A DNA stretch of 64,000 bases from Pseudomonas berkeleyensis (GTDB taxonomy: Bacteria > Pseudomonadota > Gammaproteobacteria > Pseudomonadales > Pseudomonadaceae). The position numbers and the translations under genes were made by a program. This document shows positions 55,336-64,000 of the stretch, piece by piece; the stretch's first letter is position 1, and each line of letters starts with the position of its first letter. The notes under the pieces were generated by a model, which was given only the letters and a program-made list of their open reading frames with translations, did no database searches and had not been told where the DNA came from. The DNA is taken from the NCBI RefSeq assembly GCF_014109765.1, contig NZ_CP059139.1, positions 3,290,001-3,354,000 on the forward strand, read 5' to 3'.

Positions 55336-55818
55336 TCAGCAGTCGCTGGCCGCCAGGAAGATCGCGGCCAGCGCCTCGATCCCGGCCTGATCCACTTCGG
55401 TGAAACGCCCAAGCAGCGGACTGTCCAGATCCAGCACGCCGATCAGGCGCCCGTCCTTGACCAATGGCACCACCAGCTCGCTGTTCGACGCGCTGTCACA
55501 GGCAATGTGCCCGGGGAAGGCATGCACATCCTCGACCCGCTGCGTCTGCAGGCTGGCCGCCGCCGCGCCGCAGACGCCTCGACCGAAGGCAATACGCACG
55601 CAGGCCACCTTGCCCTGGAACGGGCCGAGTACCAGCTCGCCGTCCTTGACCAGGTAGAAGCCTGCCCAGTTCAGATCCGCCAGCTCGTGAAACAGGAAGG
55701 CCGAGAACTGCGCGGCGTTGGCGATGAAATCACGCTCGCCGGACAGCAGCGCCTGCAGTTGCGCGCTCAACAGCGAGTAGCCATCGAGCCCTGAGCCTGT
55801 CTGGGAAAGATCGATCAT
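55336..55818 (-). CDS. Free methionine-(R)-sulfoxide reductase (fRMsr, GAF domain)
   Basis: Reduces free methionine-R-sulfoxide in the cytoplasm. 160 residues, one GAF domain. Three Cys at 73, 83 and 107 have exactly the spacing (10 and 24) of the E. coli enzyme (Cys84, 94, 118); the last is the catalytic one (HIACDSASNSE). Further family features: NWAGFYLVKDGELVLGPFQG and GVLDLDSPLLGRFT. The ATG overlaps the stop of the upstream DUF815 ATPase gene by four bases. Confidence 0.93.
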   Translation of the reverse strand: MIDLSQTGSGLDGYSLLSAQLQALLSGERDFIANAAQFSAFLFHELADLNWAGFYLVKDGELVLGPFQGKVACVRIAFGRGVCGAAAASLQTQRVEDVHAFPGHIACDSASNSELVVPLVKDGRLIGVLDLDSPLLGRFTEVDQAGIEALAAIFLAASDC

Positions 55819-56705
55819 GCCTGTTGCTCCAGCAGTTGCAGCCCGACCCAGTGACGGGCGAACTGGTAGGCGCAGCGGCCGTTGCGGTTGCCACGCCCCA
55901 GCGCCCAGCGAATGGCGGCCTTTTCCAGCGCCTCGTCCCAGCTCCACTGCAGGCCGACCTGGCGGGCCTGCACGTCCACCCAGTGACGCACGACGATCAG
56001 GAAGTGCTCCTGGCTGAAGGGATAGAACGACAACCAGAGGCCAAACCGGTCGGACAACGCGATCTTGTCCTCCACCGCCTCGTTGGGATGCAGCTCACCG
56101 TCGACCATCTGCCAGTTCTCGTTATCGCTCTGACGCTCGGGCACCAGGTGACGACGGTTGGACGTGGCGTACAACAGGACGTTGTCCGGAGCCTGCTCCA
56201 GCGAGCCATCGAGCACGCTCTTGAGCACCCGGTAGTCGCCCTCGCCCGCCTCGAACGACAGGTCGTCGCAGAACAGCACGAAGCGTTGCGGCAAGCCGGC
56301 CAACAGCTCGACCACTCGCGGCAGGTCGGCCAGGTGATCGCGCTCGATCTCGATCAGGCGCAGGCCGGCCTTGGCATGCTCGGCGAGCAAGGCACGCACC
56401 AGCGACGATTTACCGGTGCCGCGAGCCCCCCAGAGCAACGCGTGGTTGGCCGGCAGACCGCTGACGAACTGACGGGTATTGCGCGCCAATTGTTCGCGCT
56501 GGGCATCGACGCCGAGCAGGTCACTCAGCGACAGATCCAGGCTGACATCCAGCGGCTGCAGGAAGCCGCTACGGCCATCACGTACCCAGCGCGCGGCCAC
56601 GCTGCGGTTCCAGTCCACCACGGGACGCAGCGCAGGCAGCAAAGGCTCGAGACGCTCCAGCACCTGCTCGGCACGGGAAAGAAAATCCAGCAAACGGGAA
56701 TCCAC
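55815..56705 (-). CDS. DUF815-family AAA-like ATPase
   Basis: 296 residues from GTG 56705, which has AAGGAG at a proper distance. P-loop NTPase with Walker A WGARGTGKSSLV, Walker B FVLFCDDLSFE (two Asp), sensor LLYATSNRRHL and an Arg-finger-like C-terminal part (WALGRGNRNGRCAYQFARHW). Members are linked to the AAA+ ATPases by sequence; function unknown. Coupled translation with fRMsr suggests a shared stress-related use. Divergent from sagS with 110 bases between starts. Confidence 0.85.
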   Translation of the reverse strand: MDSRLLDFLSRAEQVLERLEPLLPALRPVVDWNRSVAARWVRDGRSGFLQPLDVSLDLSLSDLLGVDAQREQLARNTRQFVSGLPANHALLWGARGTGKSSLVRALLAEHAKAGLRLIEIERDHLADLPRVVELLAGLPQRFVLFCDDLSFEAGEGDYRVLKSVLDGSLEQAPDNVLLYATSNRRHLVPERQSDNENWQMVDGELHPNEAVEDKIALSDRFGLWLSFYPFSQEHFLIVVRHWVDVQARQVGLQWSWDEALEKAAIRWALGRGNRNGRCAYQFARHWVGLQLLEQQA

Positions 56706-56815
56706 GATGTACTACTCCTTTTGCGCAGAGCCGCACGTTGCAGGCTCTGCCGATACAGGGTCGCTATCAGCTATGCTTGGCAGGCGCCCAAGGATCAGAG
56801 ACTACGCACGCCTTT

Positions 56816-59137
56816 ATGGATATATCGCTCACCCATCGCCTGTCATTCAAACAGGCCGGCCTGACCGTCCTGGTGGCGTTTATCCTTGGTACGCTGCTCA
56901 GCGTCACCCAGGTAGCGGTCGATTATGCCAGCGAAGAGGCCTCCATCAACCGCGAGATTCGGGCGCTGATGGAAATCAGCCACAATCCTGCGGCCCGAAT
57001 CGCCTACAACATCGACGCCGAACTCGCCCAGGAGCTGGTGCTCGGTCTGCTGCGCTCGCCGGCGGTCACCCGCGCCGAACTGATCGACAACAGCGGCCTG
57101 GTTCTGGCCAGCGTCAGCCGCCCACGCAGCGAGAGTCGCTATCGCGTCTTCAGCGACAGCCTGTTCGGTGCTCAGCGCGAGTTCCAGGATCCGCTCCACG
57201 TTTCCCACGCCCCCGACGAAGCCCTTGGCACACTGCGCCTGGAGGTCGACACCTATGCCTTCGGCAGCCACTTTCTCAAGCGCTCGCTGATCACCCTGCT
57301 GACCGGCTTCGCCCGCAGCCTGCTGCTCTCACTGATTCTTCTGGTGCTGTTCTACTTCATGCTGACCAAGCCGCTGACCGGGGTGATCCGCGCGCTCAGC
57401 CAACGCAATCCACAAGATTCCCAGCACCAGCCGGTGCCCTGCCCGAAGGGGCACGAACGCGATGAAATCGGCACCCTGGTCGAAGTTACCAACCGCCAGC
57501 TATCGAGCATCGCCCAGGAAATCGAGCAGCGGCGCAACGCTGAAGATCGTCTGACCCAATACCTGGGCGAACTGGAAAACATCGTCTCAGCGCGCACCGC
57601 TGAGCTCAAGGCCACCAACGTCCGTCTCAGCGAGTCCAACAGGGAGCTGGAAGCGGCACGTACCACCGCACTGAACATGGCCCAGGCACGCTCGGCCTTT
57701 CTCGCCAACATGAGCCACGAGATTCGCACCCCGCTCAACGGCCTGCTGGGCATGCTCGCTCTGGCACTGGATGGCCCGCTGAGCGCCGAACAACGCCAGC
57801 AGCTGGGCATCGCTCACGACTCCGGCAAGGTGCTGGTGGAACTGCTCAACGACATCCTCGACCTGTCCAAATTCGAAGCCGGGCAGCTTGAACTGGAAGA
57901 AATCCCCTTCGACCTCGGCGTGCTGGCCGAAGAAACCGCCAGCCTGTTGTCGCAGAACGCCGCCAGTGCGGTCGAACTGACCTGCCTGATCGACCCGGCG
58001 TTGCCAGCGCAGGTATTGGGCGACCCGACCCGGGTGCGCCAGATCGTCAGCAACCTGCTGTCCAACGCGCTCAAGTTCACCCGTTTTGGCCGTGTCGATC
58101 TGTTGGTGGGGCGTACCGCGAAAGGCATCAGCATCCGTGTACGCGACACCGGCATCGGCATCGCCGAAGACGCACAGAACCGCATCTTCCAGCCCTTCGC
58201 CCAGGCAGAAGTGGGCATCACCCGCGAATATGGCGGCACCGGCCTCGGCCTGGCACTGACCCGTCGGCTGTGCAAAGCGATGCACGGCACCCTCAGCCTG
58301 CAATCGAAAGAAGGCTTCGGCAGCGAATTCTGCGCGGAGCTGCCGCTGCCGGCACATATCGAGCAAGCCTTGCGGCCCAATCTGCAAGGCCGCATCGTAG
58401 CGCTGACCCCAGCCAGCAGTGGCCTACAGCAGATGCTTGGCCAGTGGCTGCCGGTCTGGGGACTGCAATACCAGCGCCTGGACACCGACGCCAGCCTGCA
58501 GGGTATCGACGCCGACCTGCTGATCAGTGACGCCCCGGAGTGCCTGCAAGGCATTCGCCCCAAGCTGAGCACTCCCGTGTTGCTGGTCACCGCCTATGGC
58601 AATTTCCTGCCTCAGGAGCAGGCCCAGCGTCTTTCGCCGCTGCTGCAGATCGCTCGACCGCTGGCCCGCAATGGCCTGCTCCAGGTGCTGCGGCATATCC
58701 TCCACAGCGACGCGACCGAGACGCAGGACAGCGCCCAGGCGCATTCGCCTCGCACGGGCTCCAGCCGCGTTCTGCTGGTAGAGGACAATCCGGTCAACCA
58801 GATGGTCGCCAAGGGCATGCTGGCCAAGCTCGGCTGCCAGGTGCTGGTCGCCGGGCACGGCGGCGAAGCCCTGGAGGTTCTGGAACAGGAAGAGGTCGAC
58901 CTGGTGTTGATGGACTGCAACATGCCGGTGATGGACGGCTACGAAGCCAGCCGGCGCATCCGTGACAACGGCCGCTGGCCCGATCTGCCCATTGTCGCGC
59001 TGACGGCCAACGCACTGTCCGATGAGCGCGAGCGTTGCCGCGCCGCCGGTATGAACGACTATCTGGCCAAACCCTTCCGCCGCGAGGAGCTGGCCGCCAT
59101 GCTCGACACCTGGCTGCCCAGCGAAGTCACTCGCTGA
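56816..59137 (+). CDS. sagS: Hybrid sensor histidine kinase SagS
   Basis: Two-component hybrid kinase controlling the motile-to-sessile switch, biofilm tolerance and, through HptB, c-di-GMP. 773 residues from ATG 56816. TM1 about 13-33; periplasmic HmsP-like region about 34-160; TM2 about 165-190; HAMP/coiled-coil; DHp with His301 (SHEIRTPLNG); ATPase with N-box (QIVSNLLSNALKFT) and G-box (DTGIGIAED); a degenerate-looking linker; and a C-terminal REC with phospho-Asp700 (LMDCNMPVMDG). There is no Hpt domain, so an external one is needed. Position next to ospR and gpx matches PA2824-2826 (from memory). The end overlaps the convergent ospR by 11 bases. Confidence 0.88.
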   Translation: MDISLTHRLSFKQAGLTVLVAFILGTLLSVTQVAVDYASEEASINREIRALMEISHNPAARIAYNIDAELAQELVLGLLRSPAVTRAELIDNSGLVLASVSRPRSESRYRVFSDSLFGAQREFQDPLHVSHAPDEALGTLRLEVDTYAFGSHFLKRSLITLLTGFARSLLLSLILLVLFYFMLTKPLTGVIRALSQRNPQDSQHQPVPCPKGHERDEIGTLVEVTNRQLSSIAQEIEQRRNAEDRLTQYLGELENIVSARTAELKATNVRLSESNRELEAARTTALNMAQARSAFLANMSHEIRTPLNGLLGMLALALDGPLSAEQRQQLGIAHDSGKVLVELLNDILDLSKFEAGQLELEEIPFDLGVLAEETASLLSQNAASAVELTCLIDPALPAQVLGDPTRVRQIVSNLLSNALKFTRFGRVDLLVGRTAKGISIRVRDTGIGIAEDAQNRIFQPFAQAEVGITREYGGTGLGLALTRRLCKAMHGTLSLQSKEGFGSEFCAELPLPAHIEQALRPNLQGRIVALTPASSGLQQMLGQWLPVWGLQYQRLDTDASLQGIDADLLISDAPECLQGIRPKLSTPVLLVTAYGNFLPQEQAQRLSPLLQIARPLARNGLLQVLRHILHSDATETQDSAQAHSPRTGSSRVLLVEDNPVNQMVAKGMLAKLGCQVLVAGHGGEALEVLEQEEVDLVLMDCNMPVMDGYEASRRIRDNGRWPDLPIVALTANALSDERERCRAAGMNDYLAKPFRREELAAMLDTWLPSEVTR

Positions 59138-59581
59138 GCCTGGCCAGCAGACGATCCAGACTGCGGCGCAGCCCTTCCATCTCCAGCAGCTCCTGGTCAC
59201 CGAACTGGCACAGGAGCTGCGCCTTGAGCGGCACTACCTGCGCTCGTAGCGCTTTGCCCTCTTCGCTCAGAGCAAGATGCACCTCACGCTCGTCATGCGC
59301 CGCACGACGGCGCAGCACCAGACCCATCTGCTCCAGACGCTTGAGCAACGGCGTGAGGGTGCCGGAGTCCAGCTGCAGGCGCTGGCCGAGCGCCTTCAGC
59401 GTCGGTTGCTCGGGAGCCATTTCCTGCCACTCCCACAGCACCAGCATCGCCAGATACTGCGGGTAGGTCAGGCCGAGCGCATCGAGCATCGGCTTGTAGC
59501 CACGAATCACCGCACGGGATGCAGCGTAGAGCTTGAAGCAAAGCTGGTCGTCCAGTTGTAGCCGGACACTGTCGAAGGCTG

Positions 59582-59585
<4 letters not shown>
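59127..59585 (-). CDS. ospR: OspR, MarR-family redox-sensing regulator
   Basis: 152 residues. Thiol-based repressor of the OhrR/MgrA type, in P. aeruginosa controlling gpx and other oxidative-stress functions. Reactive Cys16 lies in DDQLCFKLYAAS, the position of the sensing Cys in OhrR; a second Cys (QLLCQFGDQE) may resolve it. The winged helix is TLKALGQRLQLDSGTLTPLLKRLEQMGLVLRRR. It is coupled to gpx by a four-base overlap (ATGA), so one transcript starting before gpx carries both. The palindrome at 60115-60136 is the likely operator. Confidence 0.92.
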
Positions 59586-60067
<482 letters not shown>

Positions 60068-60114
60068 GGAGATCGTCCTGAAGAGGCTGGAAGTGCCGAA
60101 CAAAATAGCGAGCA

Positions 60115-60136
60115 ATTAAATTGTGCGCAATTTAAT
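60115..60136. promoter_or_regulatory. OspR operator candidate upstream of gpx-ospR
   Basis: ATTAAATTG-TGCG-CAATTTAAT: perfect 9-base arms, A/T-rich, like OhrR/OspR-type sites. It lies 48-69 bases before the gpx start, within the promoter region. Confidence 0.7.
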
Positions 60137-60171
60137 AAGCACAAAATAAGGCGCATGGATAACGCCTTATC

Positions 60172-60235
60172 GTAGGGTGCGCCATGCGCACCAATTGCCT
60201 CGACCTCCAAAATCGGTGCGCACGGCGCACCCTAC
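60172..60235. repeat. REP element (GTAGGGTGCG family) overlapping the pdxB 3' end
   Basis: Arms GTAGGGTGCGCCATGCGCAC and the complement of GTGCGCACGGCGCACCCTAC. Read on the minus strand, the first bases of the right arm supply the TAG stop of pdxB. Confidence 0.85.
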
Positions 60236-61362
60236 AGGGCAGTGGAGCCCAACGCTTGCACCAGCGCTACCAACTGCGGCGCATCGCCCTGGATACGCAC
60301 ACGCAGGCCGTCGATCTCGCGACGCATGGGGTAGTGCTTGCGCAGGCGGTCGAAGGCGGCGCGGCGGGCGTCGGCATCGCCTACCAGGCTGCGGCGAAAA
60401 TCGGCATCGTCGCGGCGCGGGTCGTACACCGCACGGCACAGCGTGGTCAGCGTCCAGACCGGGTCAGCGCTGGCGTCTAACGCCACCTCGCTCAGCCAGG
60501 GCGCTGGCAGCAGATCATCCAGGCGCACCCGCTCGGACACGTCGAGTACACGGCAACAGGCCTGGTAGATCTGCGCCGTACCGCGCAGCTTGCCATCCAG
60601 GCTGTAGCCGGCGATATGCGGCGTTGCCAACTGACACAATGCGGCCAGCTCGGCATCGGCCTGTGGCTCGCCTTCCCAGACATCCAATACGGCCTTCAGA
60701 TCGCCTCGCCCAGGCAACAATGCACGTAGCGCAGCGTTGTCGACCACCGCACCACGACTGGCGTTGATCAGCCAGGCGCCGGGTTTGAGCGCAGCCAGGC
60801 GAGCAGCATCGAACAGGTGACGCGTCGATGCGTCCAGCGGCGTGTGCAGGCTGATCACATCGCATTCGTCGATTATTCGCTCCAGGCTGACGAAATCGCC
60901 GCCCTCGGCGGCCTGGCGCGGCGGGTCACAGACTCGCACCTGCCAACCGAGACCACGCAGCAGATTGACCAGACGCGCACCAACCTGCCCTGCCCCGACC
61001 ACGCCATAAATCCGCGCAGCCGGGTCAACGCCCTCGCGCTCGGCCAGGGTCAGCACGCTGCTCAGCACGTAATCCACCACGCCACGGGCGTTGCAACCCG
61101 GCGCACTGCTCCAGGCGATGCCGGCCTCGGCGAAATAATCGAGATCCAGGTGATCGGTGCCGATGGTGCAGGTACCGACGAACCGCACCCGGCTGCCTTC
61201 GAGCAAGGCGCGATCGACCTGCGTCACCGAGCGCACCAGCAGCAGATCGGCATCGCGCACGTCCTGTGCGGTGATGGCGCGCCCTGACAGGCGGCGAATG
61301 GTGCCGAAGTCGGCGAAGAACTCATCGAGCAGGGGAATGTTTTCGTCGGCAACGATATGCAT
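60232..61362 (-). CDS. pdxB: Erythronate-4-phosphate dehydrogenase PdxB
   Basis: Second enzyme of pyridoxal-5-phosphate synthesis: oxidises 4-phosphoerythronate with NAD. 376 residues. 2-hydroxyacid dehydrogenase fold: catalytic-domain start [19 protein letters not shown] loop [16 protein letters not shown], and the Arg-Glu-His catalytic residues in [14 protein letters not shown] and TPHIAGYS. The C-terminal ~90 residues are the PdxB dimerisation domain. Its TAG stop is inside the REP element downstream. Divergent from the MATE gene. Confidence 0.95.
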   Translation of the reverse strand: MHIVADENIPLLDEFFADFGTIRRLSGRAITAQDVRDADLLLVRSVTQVDRALLEGSRVRFVGTCTIGTDHLDLDYFAEAGIAWSSAPGCNARGVVDYVLSSVLTLAEREGVDPAARIYGVVGAGQVGARLVNLLRGLGWQVRVCDPPRQAAEGGDFVSLERIIDECDVISLHTPLDASTRHLFDAARLAALKPGAWLINASRGAVVDNAALRALLPGRGDLKAVLDVWEGEPQADAELAALCQLATPHIAGYSLDGKLRGTAQIYQACCRVLDVSERVRLDDLLPAPWLSEVALDASADPVWTLTTLCRAVYDPRRDDADFRRSLVGDADARRAAFDRLRKHYPMRREIDGLRVRIQGDAPQLVALVQALGSTAL

Positions 61363-61451
61363 GGCAGGCTCCGCAGGTCAGGGCGCCATTCTATGCCAGC
61401 AGTGCGCTGGCGTCCTCCCGCGCGGGCTTTTCTGACCGAAGCGTCAACGCG

Positions 61452-61457
61452 TAGACT
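61452..61457 (+). promoter_or_regulatory. Possible -10 element of norM (TAGACT)
   Basis: TAGACT lies 35 bases before the ATG; the same hexamer precedes csaA and lapG. The -35 is unclear. Confidence 0.3.
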
Positions 61458-61491
61458 AGGCGGTTTTCCCTCACCTCTACGAAGAGTCGAC

Positions 61492-62859
61492 ATGTCCGCC
61501 GAAACCCGCCTGGGGCGCGTGCGCAAGGAACTGCGCGAGCTGCTCGCCCTGGCCACCCCGATCATCATCGCCCAGCTGTCCTACACCTCGATCAGCTTCG
61601 TCGATACCGTCATGTCCGGCCGCGTCAGCCCGCGTGATCTGGCCGCCGTGGCGTTGGGCAACTCGATCTGGGTACCGGTGTTCCTGCTGATGACCGGCGT
61701 GCTGCTGGCCACTACGCCCAAGGTGGCGCAGCGCTTTGGCGCGGGCCAGGAGAGCGAGATCGGCCCACTGGTACGCCAGGCCCTGTGGCTGGCGCTGTTC
61801 GTCGGCCTGTGCGCAGCGACCTTGTTGTGGAATGCGGAGATCGTCCTGCGCCTGATGAAGGTGGACGAGGAACTGATCGTTCCGGCCATGGGCTACCTGC
61901 GCCCGGTGGCCTGTGGCTTCCCCGCCGTGGCGCTGTATCACGTGCTGCGCTGTTTCAGCGATGGCCTGGGCCATACCCGACCGAGCATGGTGCTGGGCCT
62001 CTTCGGCCTGTTACTGAACATTCCGGCCAACTACATCCTGATCTACGGCAAGTTCGGCGTACCGCCACTGGGCGCAGTCGGCTGCGGCTGGGCCACGGCA
62101 CTGGTCATGACCTGCACCCTGCTGGGCATGCTGGCGTGGATTCGCAAGGCGCCGTACTACCAGTCCAGCGGCCTGTTCGAGCGTTTCGACTGGCCCGAGT
62201 GGGCGACCATCAAGCGCTTGCTGGGCATCGGCGTACCGATTGGCGTCTCGGTATTCGCCGAGTCGAGCATCTTCGCGGTGATCGCCCTGCTGATCGGCGG
62301 CCTAGGTGCCACCGTGGTCGCCGGCCATCAGATCGCCCTGAACTTCAGTTCGCTGGTGTTCATGATCCCCTATTCGCTGGGCATGGCCGTGACCGTACGC
62401 GTCGGCCAGGCGCTGGGCCGTGGGCAGCCACGCCAGGCACGCTTTGCTGCCGGTGTCGGCATGGCTACCGCGCTGGCCTATGCCTTCCTCTCGGCCAGCC
62501 TGATCCTGCTGCTGCGCGAACCCATCGCCCGTATCTATACGCCGGATGCGGAAGTGATCGCGATTGCCGCCATGCTGATCGTCTACTCGGCGCTGTTCCA
62601 GCTGTCCGACGCCATCCAAGTCACCGCAGCCGGTGCCCTGCGGGGTTATCAGGACACCCGCGTGACCATGCTGCTGACGCTGTTCGCCTACTGGGGCATC
62701 GGCCTACCTGTGGGTTACGCGCTGGGGCTGTCCGACTGGTTCGGTGAACCGAGCGGGCCCAGCGGTCTGTGGCAAGGGTTGGTGGTGGGGCTGACCTGCG
62801 CGGCGATCATGCTATCGATCAGGCTGACCAGCAGCGCGCGCAAGCGCATTCGCAGGTAG
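61492..62859 (+). CDS. norM: MATE-family multidrug efflux transporter (NorM/PmpM-like)
   Basis: 455 residues, twelve TM helices in two pseudo-repeats. Exports cationic drugs using H+ or Na+. NorM-branch features: LALATPIIIAQLSYTSISFVDTVMSG in TM1, with the conserved Asp; the central KFGVPPLGAVGCGWATALVM; and the second-half start GVPIGVSVFAESSIFAVIALLIGGLG. ATG 61492 matches the start of the first cytoplasmic segment; earlier in-frame codons overlap the pdxB leader. Its TAG stop is the TAG of the GTAGGG arm of the next REP. Confidence 0.9.
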   Translation: MSAETRLGRVRKELRELLALATPIIIAQLSYTSISFVDTVMSGRVSPRDLAAVALGNSIWVPVFLLMTGVLLATTPKVAQRFGAGQESEIGPLVRQALWLALFVGLCAATLLWNAEIVLRLMKVDEELIVPAMGYLRPVACGFPAVALYHVLRCFSDGLGHTRPSMVLGLFGLLLNIPANYILIYGKFGVPPLGAVGCGWATALVMTCTLLGMLAWIRKAPYYQSSGLFERFDWPEWATIKRLLGIGVPIGVSVFAESSIFAVIALLIGGLGATVVAGHQIALNFSSLVFMIPYSLGMAVTVRVGQALGRGQPRQARFAAGVGMATALAYAFLSASLILLLREPIARIYTPDAEVIAIAAMLIVYSALFQLSDAIQVTAAGALRGYQDTRVTMLLTLFAYWGIGLPVGYALGLSDWFGEPSGPSGLWQGLVVGLTCAAIMLSIRLTSSARKRIRR

Positions 62860-62908
62860 GGCGGGTGTAACTCGCCAGGGCACCAATGGCGGGTTTCACC
62901 CGCCCTAC
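62856..62908. repeat. REP element (GTAGGGCGGG family) overlapping the norM stop
   Basis: GTAGGGCGGGTGTAACTCGC and the complement of GCGGGTTTCACCCGCCCTAC form the arms. Bases 2-4 are the norM stop codon. Confidence 0.85.
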
Positions 62909-63008
62909 AAGGTTCCGAGCCTTCCCGGAACCGCTTGGCAACAGCTAACGCAGACATAGCCCCTACTTTTGCTGCCGAAGCAAACACCGCAGGGTCAGTC
63001 CGCCGTAA

Positions 63009-63260
63009 TCAATCAGTCTTCTTGCGAATCCAGTACAGATAGCTGCCATCTTCTTCTGCCTGGCCGAGCAGTTCGTGGCCGAGGAAGACGCAGAACTTGG
63101 GGATATCACGGCGGGTCGACGGGTCGGTGGCGATCACCTTGAGCAGACCGCCCGGCGACAAATCGCGCACCTTATTGTGCAGCATCATCACCGGTTCTGG
63201 GCAATTAAGGCCGCTGGCGTCGAGCAGGTCATCGTGGTTGAGGGTCAGGGCTTCGGACAT
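63009..63260 (-). CDS. tusA: Sulfur carrier protein TusA
   Basis: 83 residues. Carries persulfide sulfur from IscS toward tRNA thiolation and molybdenum cofactor synthesis. Cys20 is in the family motif [13 protein letters not shown]. The remainder ([35 protein letters not shown]) is the usual alpha/beta fold. GGAGCC before ATG 63260 fixes the start; the longer frame upstream is not related to the family. A short gap with no gene (63261-63473) separates it from rlmM. Confidence 0.94.
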   Translation of the reverse strand: MSEALTLNHDDLLDASGLNCPEPVMMLHNKVRDLSPGGLLKVIATDPSTRRDIPKFCVFLGHELLGQAEEDGSYLYWIRKKTD

Positions 63261-63437
63261 AAGGGGCTCCACAGGCAGGCGCGCATTGTCGCGCAAAGCT
63301 GACCTCCAGGTCACCCTGCGCGCACAACCTTGGATGGGCAGCACGCACCGGCCAACTGCGGCACAGTGCTTGCGCTCTGGCGAGTCATGGATGGCGCGCA
63401 CGCCAGCTTCGGGCGGAGCCTGGAGCGACGCGGGAGT

Positions 63438-63464
63438 CCGGGCCGGACGAATGTCCGCGCCCGG
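63438..63464 (-). terminator. Hairpin after rlmM
   Basis: CCGGGCCGGAC-GAAT-GTCCG-C-GCCCGG: an 11-base stem with one bulged base, directly after the rlmM stop on the minus strand. No T-run. Confidence 0.55.
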
Positions 63465-63473
63465 TTCACGTTG

Positions 63474-64000
63474 TCACTTACCGTGCCGACGCAGGTGGCA
63501 GGTCACTTCTTCACGGTCGTGATACAGCTGCTTGCAGCCAATGCTGACCTTCAGGCCGCGCTCCGCCAGCCCAGACTCGATACGATCGAGCAGTCGCCGC
63601 ACCTCGGCGTAGCGCTGCTTCATCGGCAGTTTGAGGTTGACCACCGCTTCGCGGCACAGCCCCTCACCCAGCCAGGTTTCGATCATCGCCGCCGTGCGTG
63701 CCGGTTTCTCGACGATATCGCAGACCATCCAGTGCACCGGATGCCGCGGGCGAAACAAGAAACCATCGGCGCGCTGGTGCACGACGAAACCGGAGTACAT
63801 CAGGCTTTCGGCCATCGGCCCGTTGTCCACGGCAGTGACGCGAATCTCCCGATTGACCAGTTGCCAGGTCCAACCGCCCGGTGCGGCGCCCAGATCCACG
63901 GCGGTCATGCCCGGCGCCAGGCGCTGATCCCACTGCTCGCGCGGGATGAAGTGGTGCCAGGCCTCTTCCAGCTTCAGCGTGGAACGGCTCGGCGCCTCAC
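63474..64000 (-). CDS. rlmM: 23S rRNA 2'-O-ribose methyltransferase RlmM (3' part, runs off window)
   Basis: Methylates the 2'-OH of C2498 in 23S rRNA with SAM. Only the last ~175 residues are visible; the 5' end is beyond the right edge. The visible frame starts [21 protein letters not shown], then the SAM-binding [13 protein letters not shown], the second-shell Asp in [13 protein letters not shown], and [12 protein letters not shown] with the catalytic Lys. The ending ([17 protein letters not shown]) is typical. An internal ATG at 63908 is not the start. Confidence 0.92.
   Translation of the reverse strand, partial: EAPSRSTLKLEEAWHHFIPREQWDQRLAPGMTAVDLGAAPGGWTWQLVNREIRVTAVDNGPMAESLMYSGFVVHQRADGFLFRPRHPVHWMVCDIVEKPARTAAMIETWLGEGLCREAVVNLKLPMKQRYAEVRRLLDRIESGLAERGLKVSIGCKQLYHDREEVTCHLRRHGK

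Overview
The window looks like chromosomal DNA of a Pseudomonas (gammaproteobacterium, high GC, probably outside the P. fluorescens group). The evidence is gene content and order: from memory, several blocks match the P. aeruginosa order. These are cyaB/agt/plcP/araC/csaA (PA3217-3221 type), plpD/FimV-like/marR/hsbD/recQ (PA3339-3344 type), sagS/ospR/gpx (PA2824-2826 type), and the guanidinobutyrase block (PA1417-1421 type). REP-type palindromes beginning GTAGGGTGCG, GTAGGGCGG or GTAGCCCGGATG are scattered between genes. No phage, transposase, CRISPR array, rRNA or tRNA was seen.

Layout. 0.1-5.8 kb: class III adenylate cyclase CyaB; a plcP-agt lipid-remodelling operon with a Pho-box-like site; an AraC regulator; CsaA; an EamA exporter. 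5.9-16.6 kb: a small secreted protein, a SelW-like protein, the type Vd phospholipase PlpD, a FimV-like LysM protein, a MarR regulator, the diguanylate cyclase HsbD, RecQ, a YecA-family protein and a YbaN-like membrane protein. 16.7-36.7 kb: a complete Lap biofilm adhesion system. It has the periplasmic protease LapG, the c-di-GMP receptor LapD, a 3,686-residue retention-module adhesin with a TAAG cleavage motif, a VWA domain and an RTX tail, and its type I secretion machinery LapE-LapB-LapC. 36.7-39.4 kb: tandem REPs, a DTW-domain protein and the aerotaxis receptor Aer.

39.4-52.1 kb: a LysR regulator faces a ten-gene catabolic region. The first half has a TIM-barrel protein, a 2-oxoglutarate/Fe(II) dioxygenase, an amino-acid ABC importer with permease and ATPase fused in one chain, and a class II aldolase. 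The second half has guanidinobutyrase GbuA, an NTF2-like protein, two transporters and a ThDP-dependent 2-ketoacid decarboxylase. The two halves carry near-identical palindromic sites upstream (40601-40648 and 45956-46003; 32 of 48 bases the same), so they probably form one regulon. The pathway around the dioxygenase and aldolase is the best candidate here for something undescribed.

52.2-64 kb: a 43-residue conserved-looking small protein, AceK, an EamA exporter, a free-methionine-sulfoxide reductase/DUF815 ATPase pair, the hybrid kinase SagS, OspR with a glutathione peroxidase and its palindromic operator, PdxB, a MATE exporter, TusA, and the 3' part of rlmM, which runs off the right edge.

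Recurring themes are cyclic nucleotide control of surface life (CyaB, HsbD, LapD/LapG, SagS), thiol and peroxide defence (SelW-like, fRMsr, OspR, Gpx), and REP elements that in three cases supply the TAG stop codon of the neighbouring gene.
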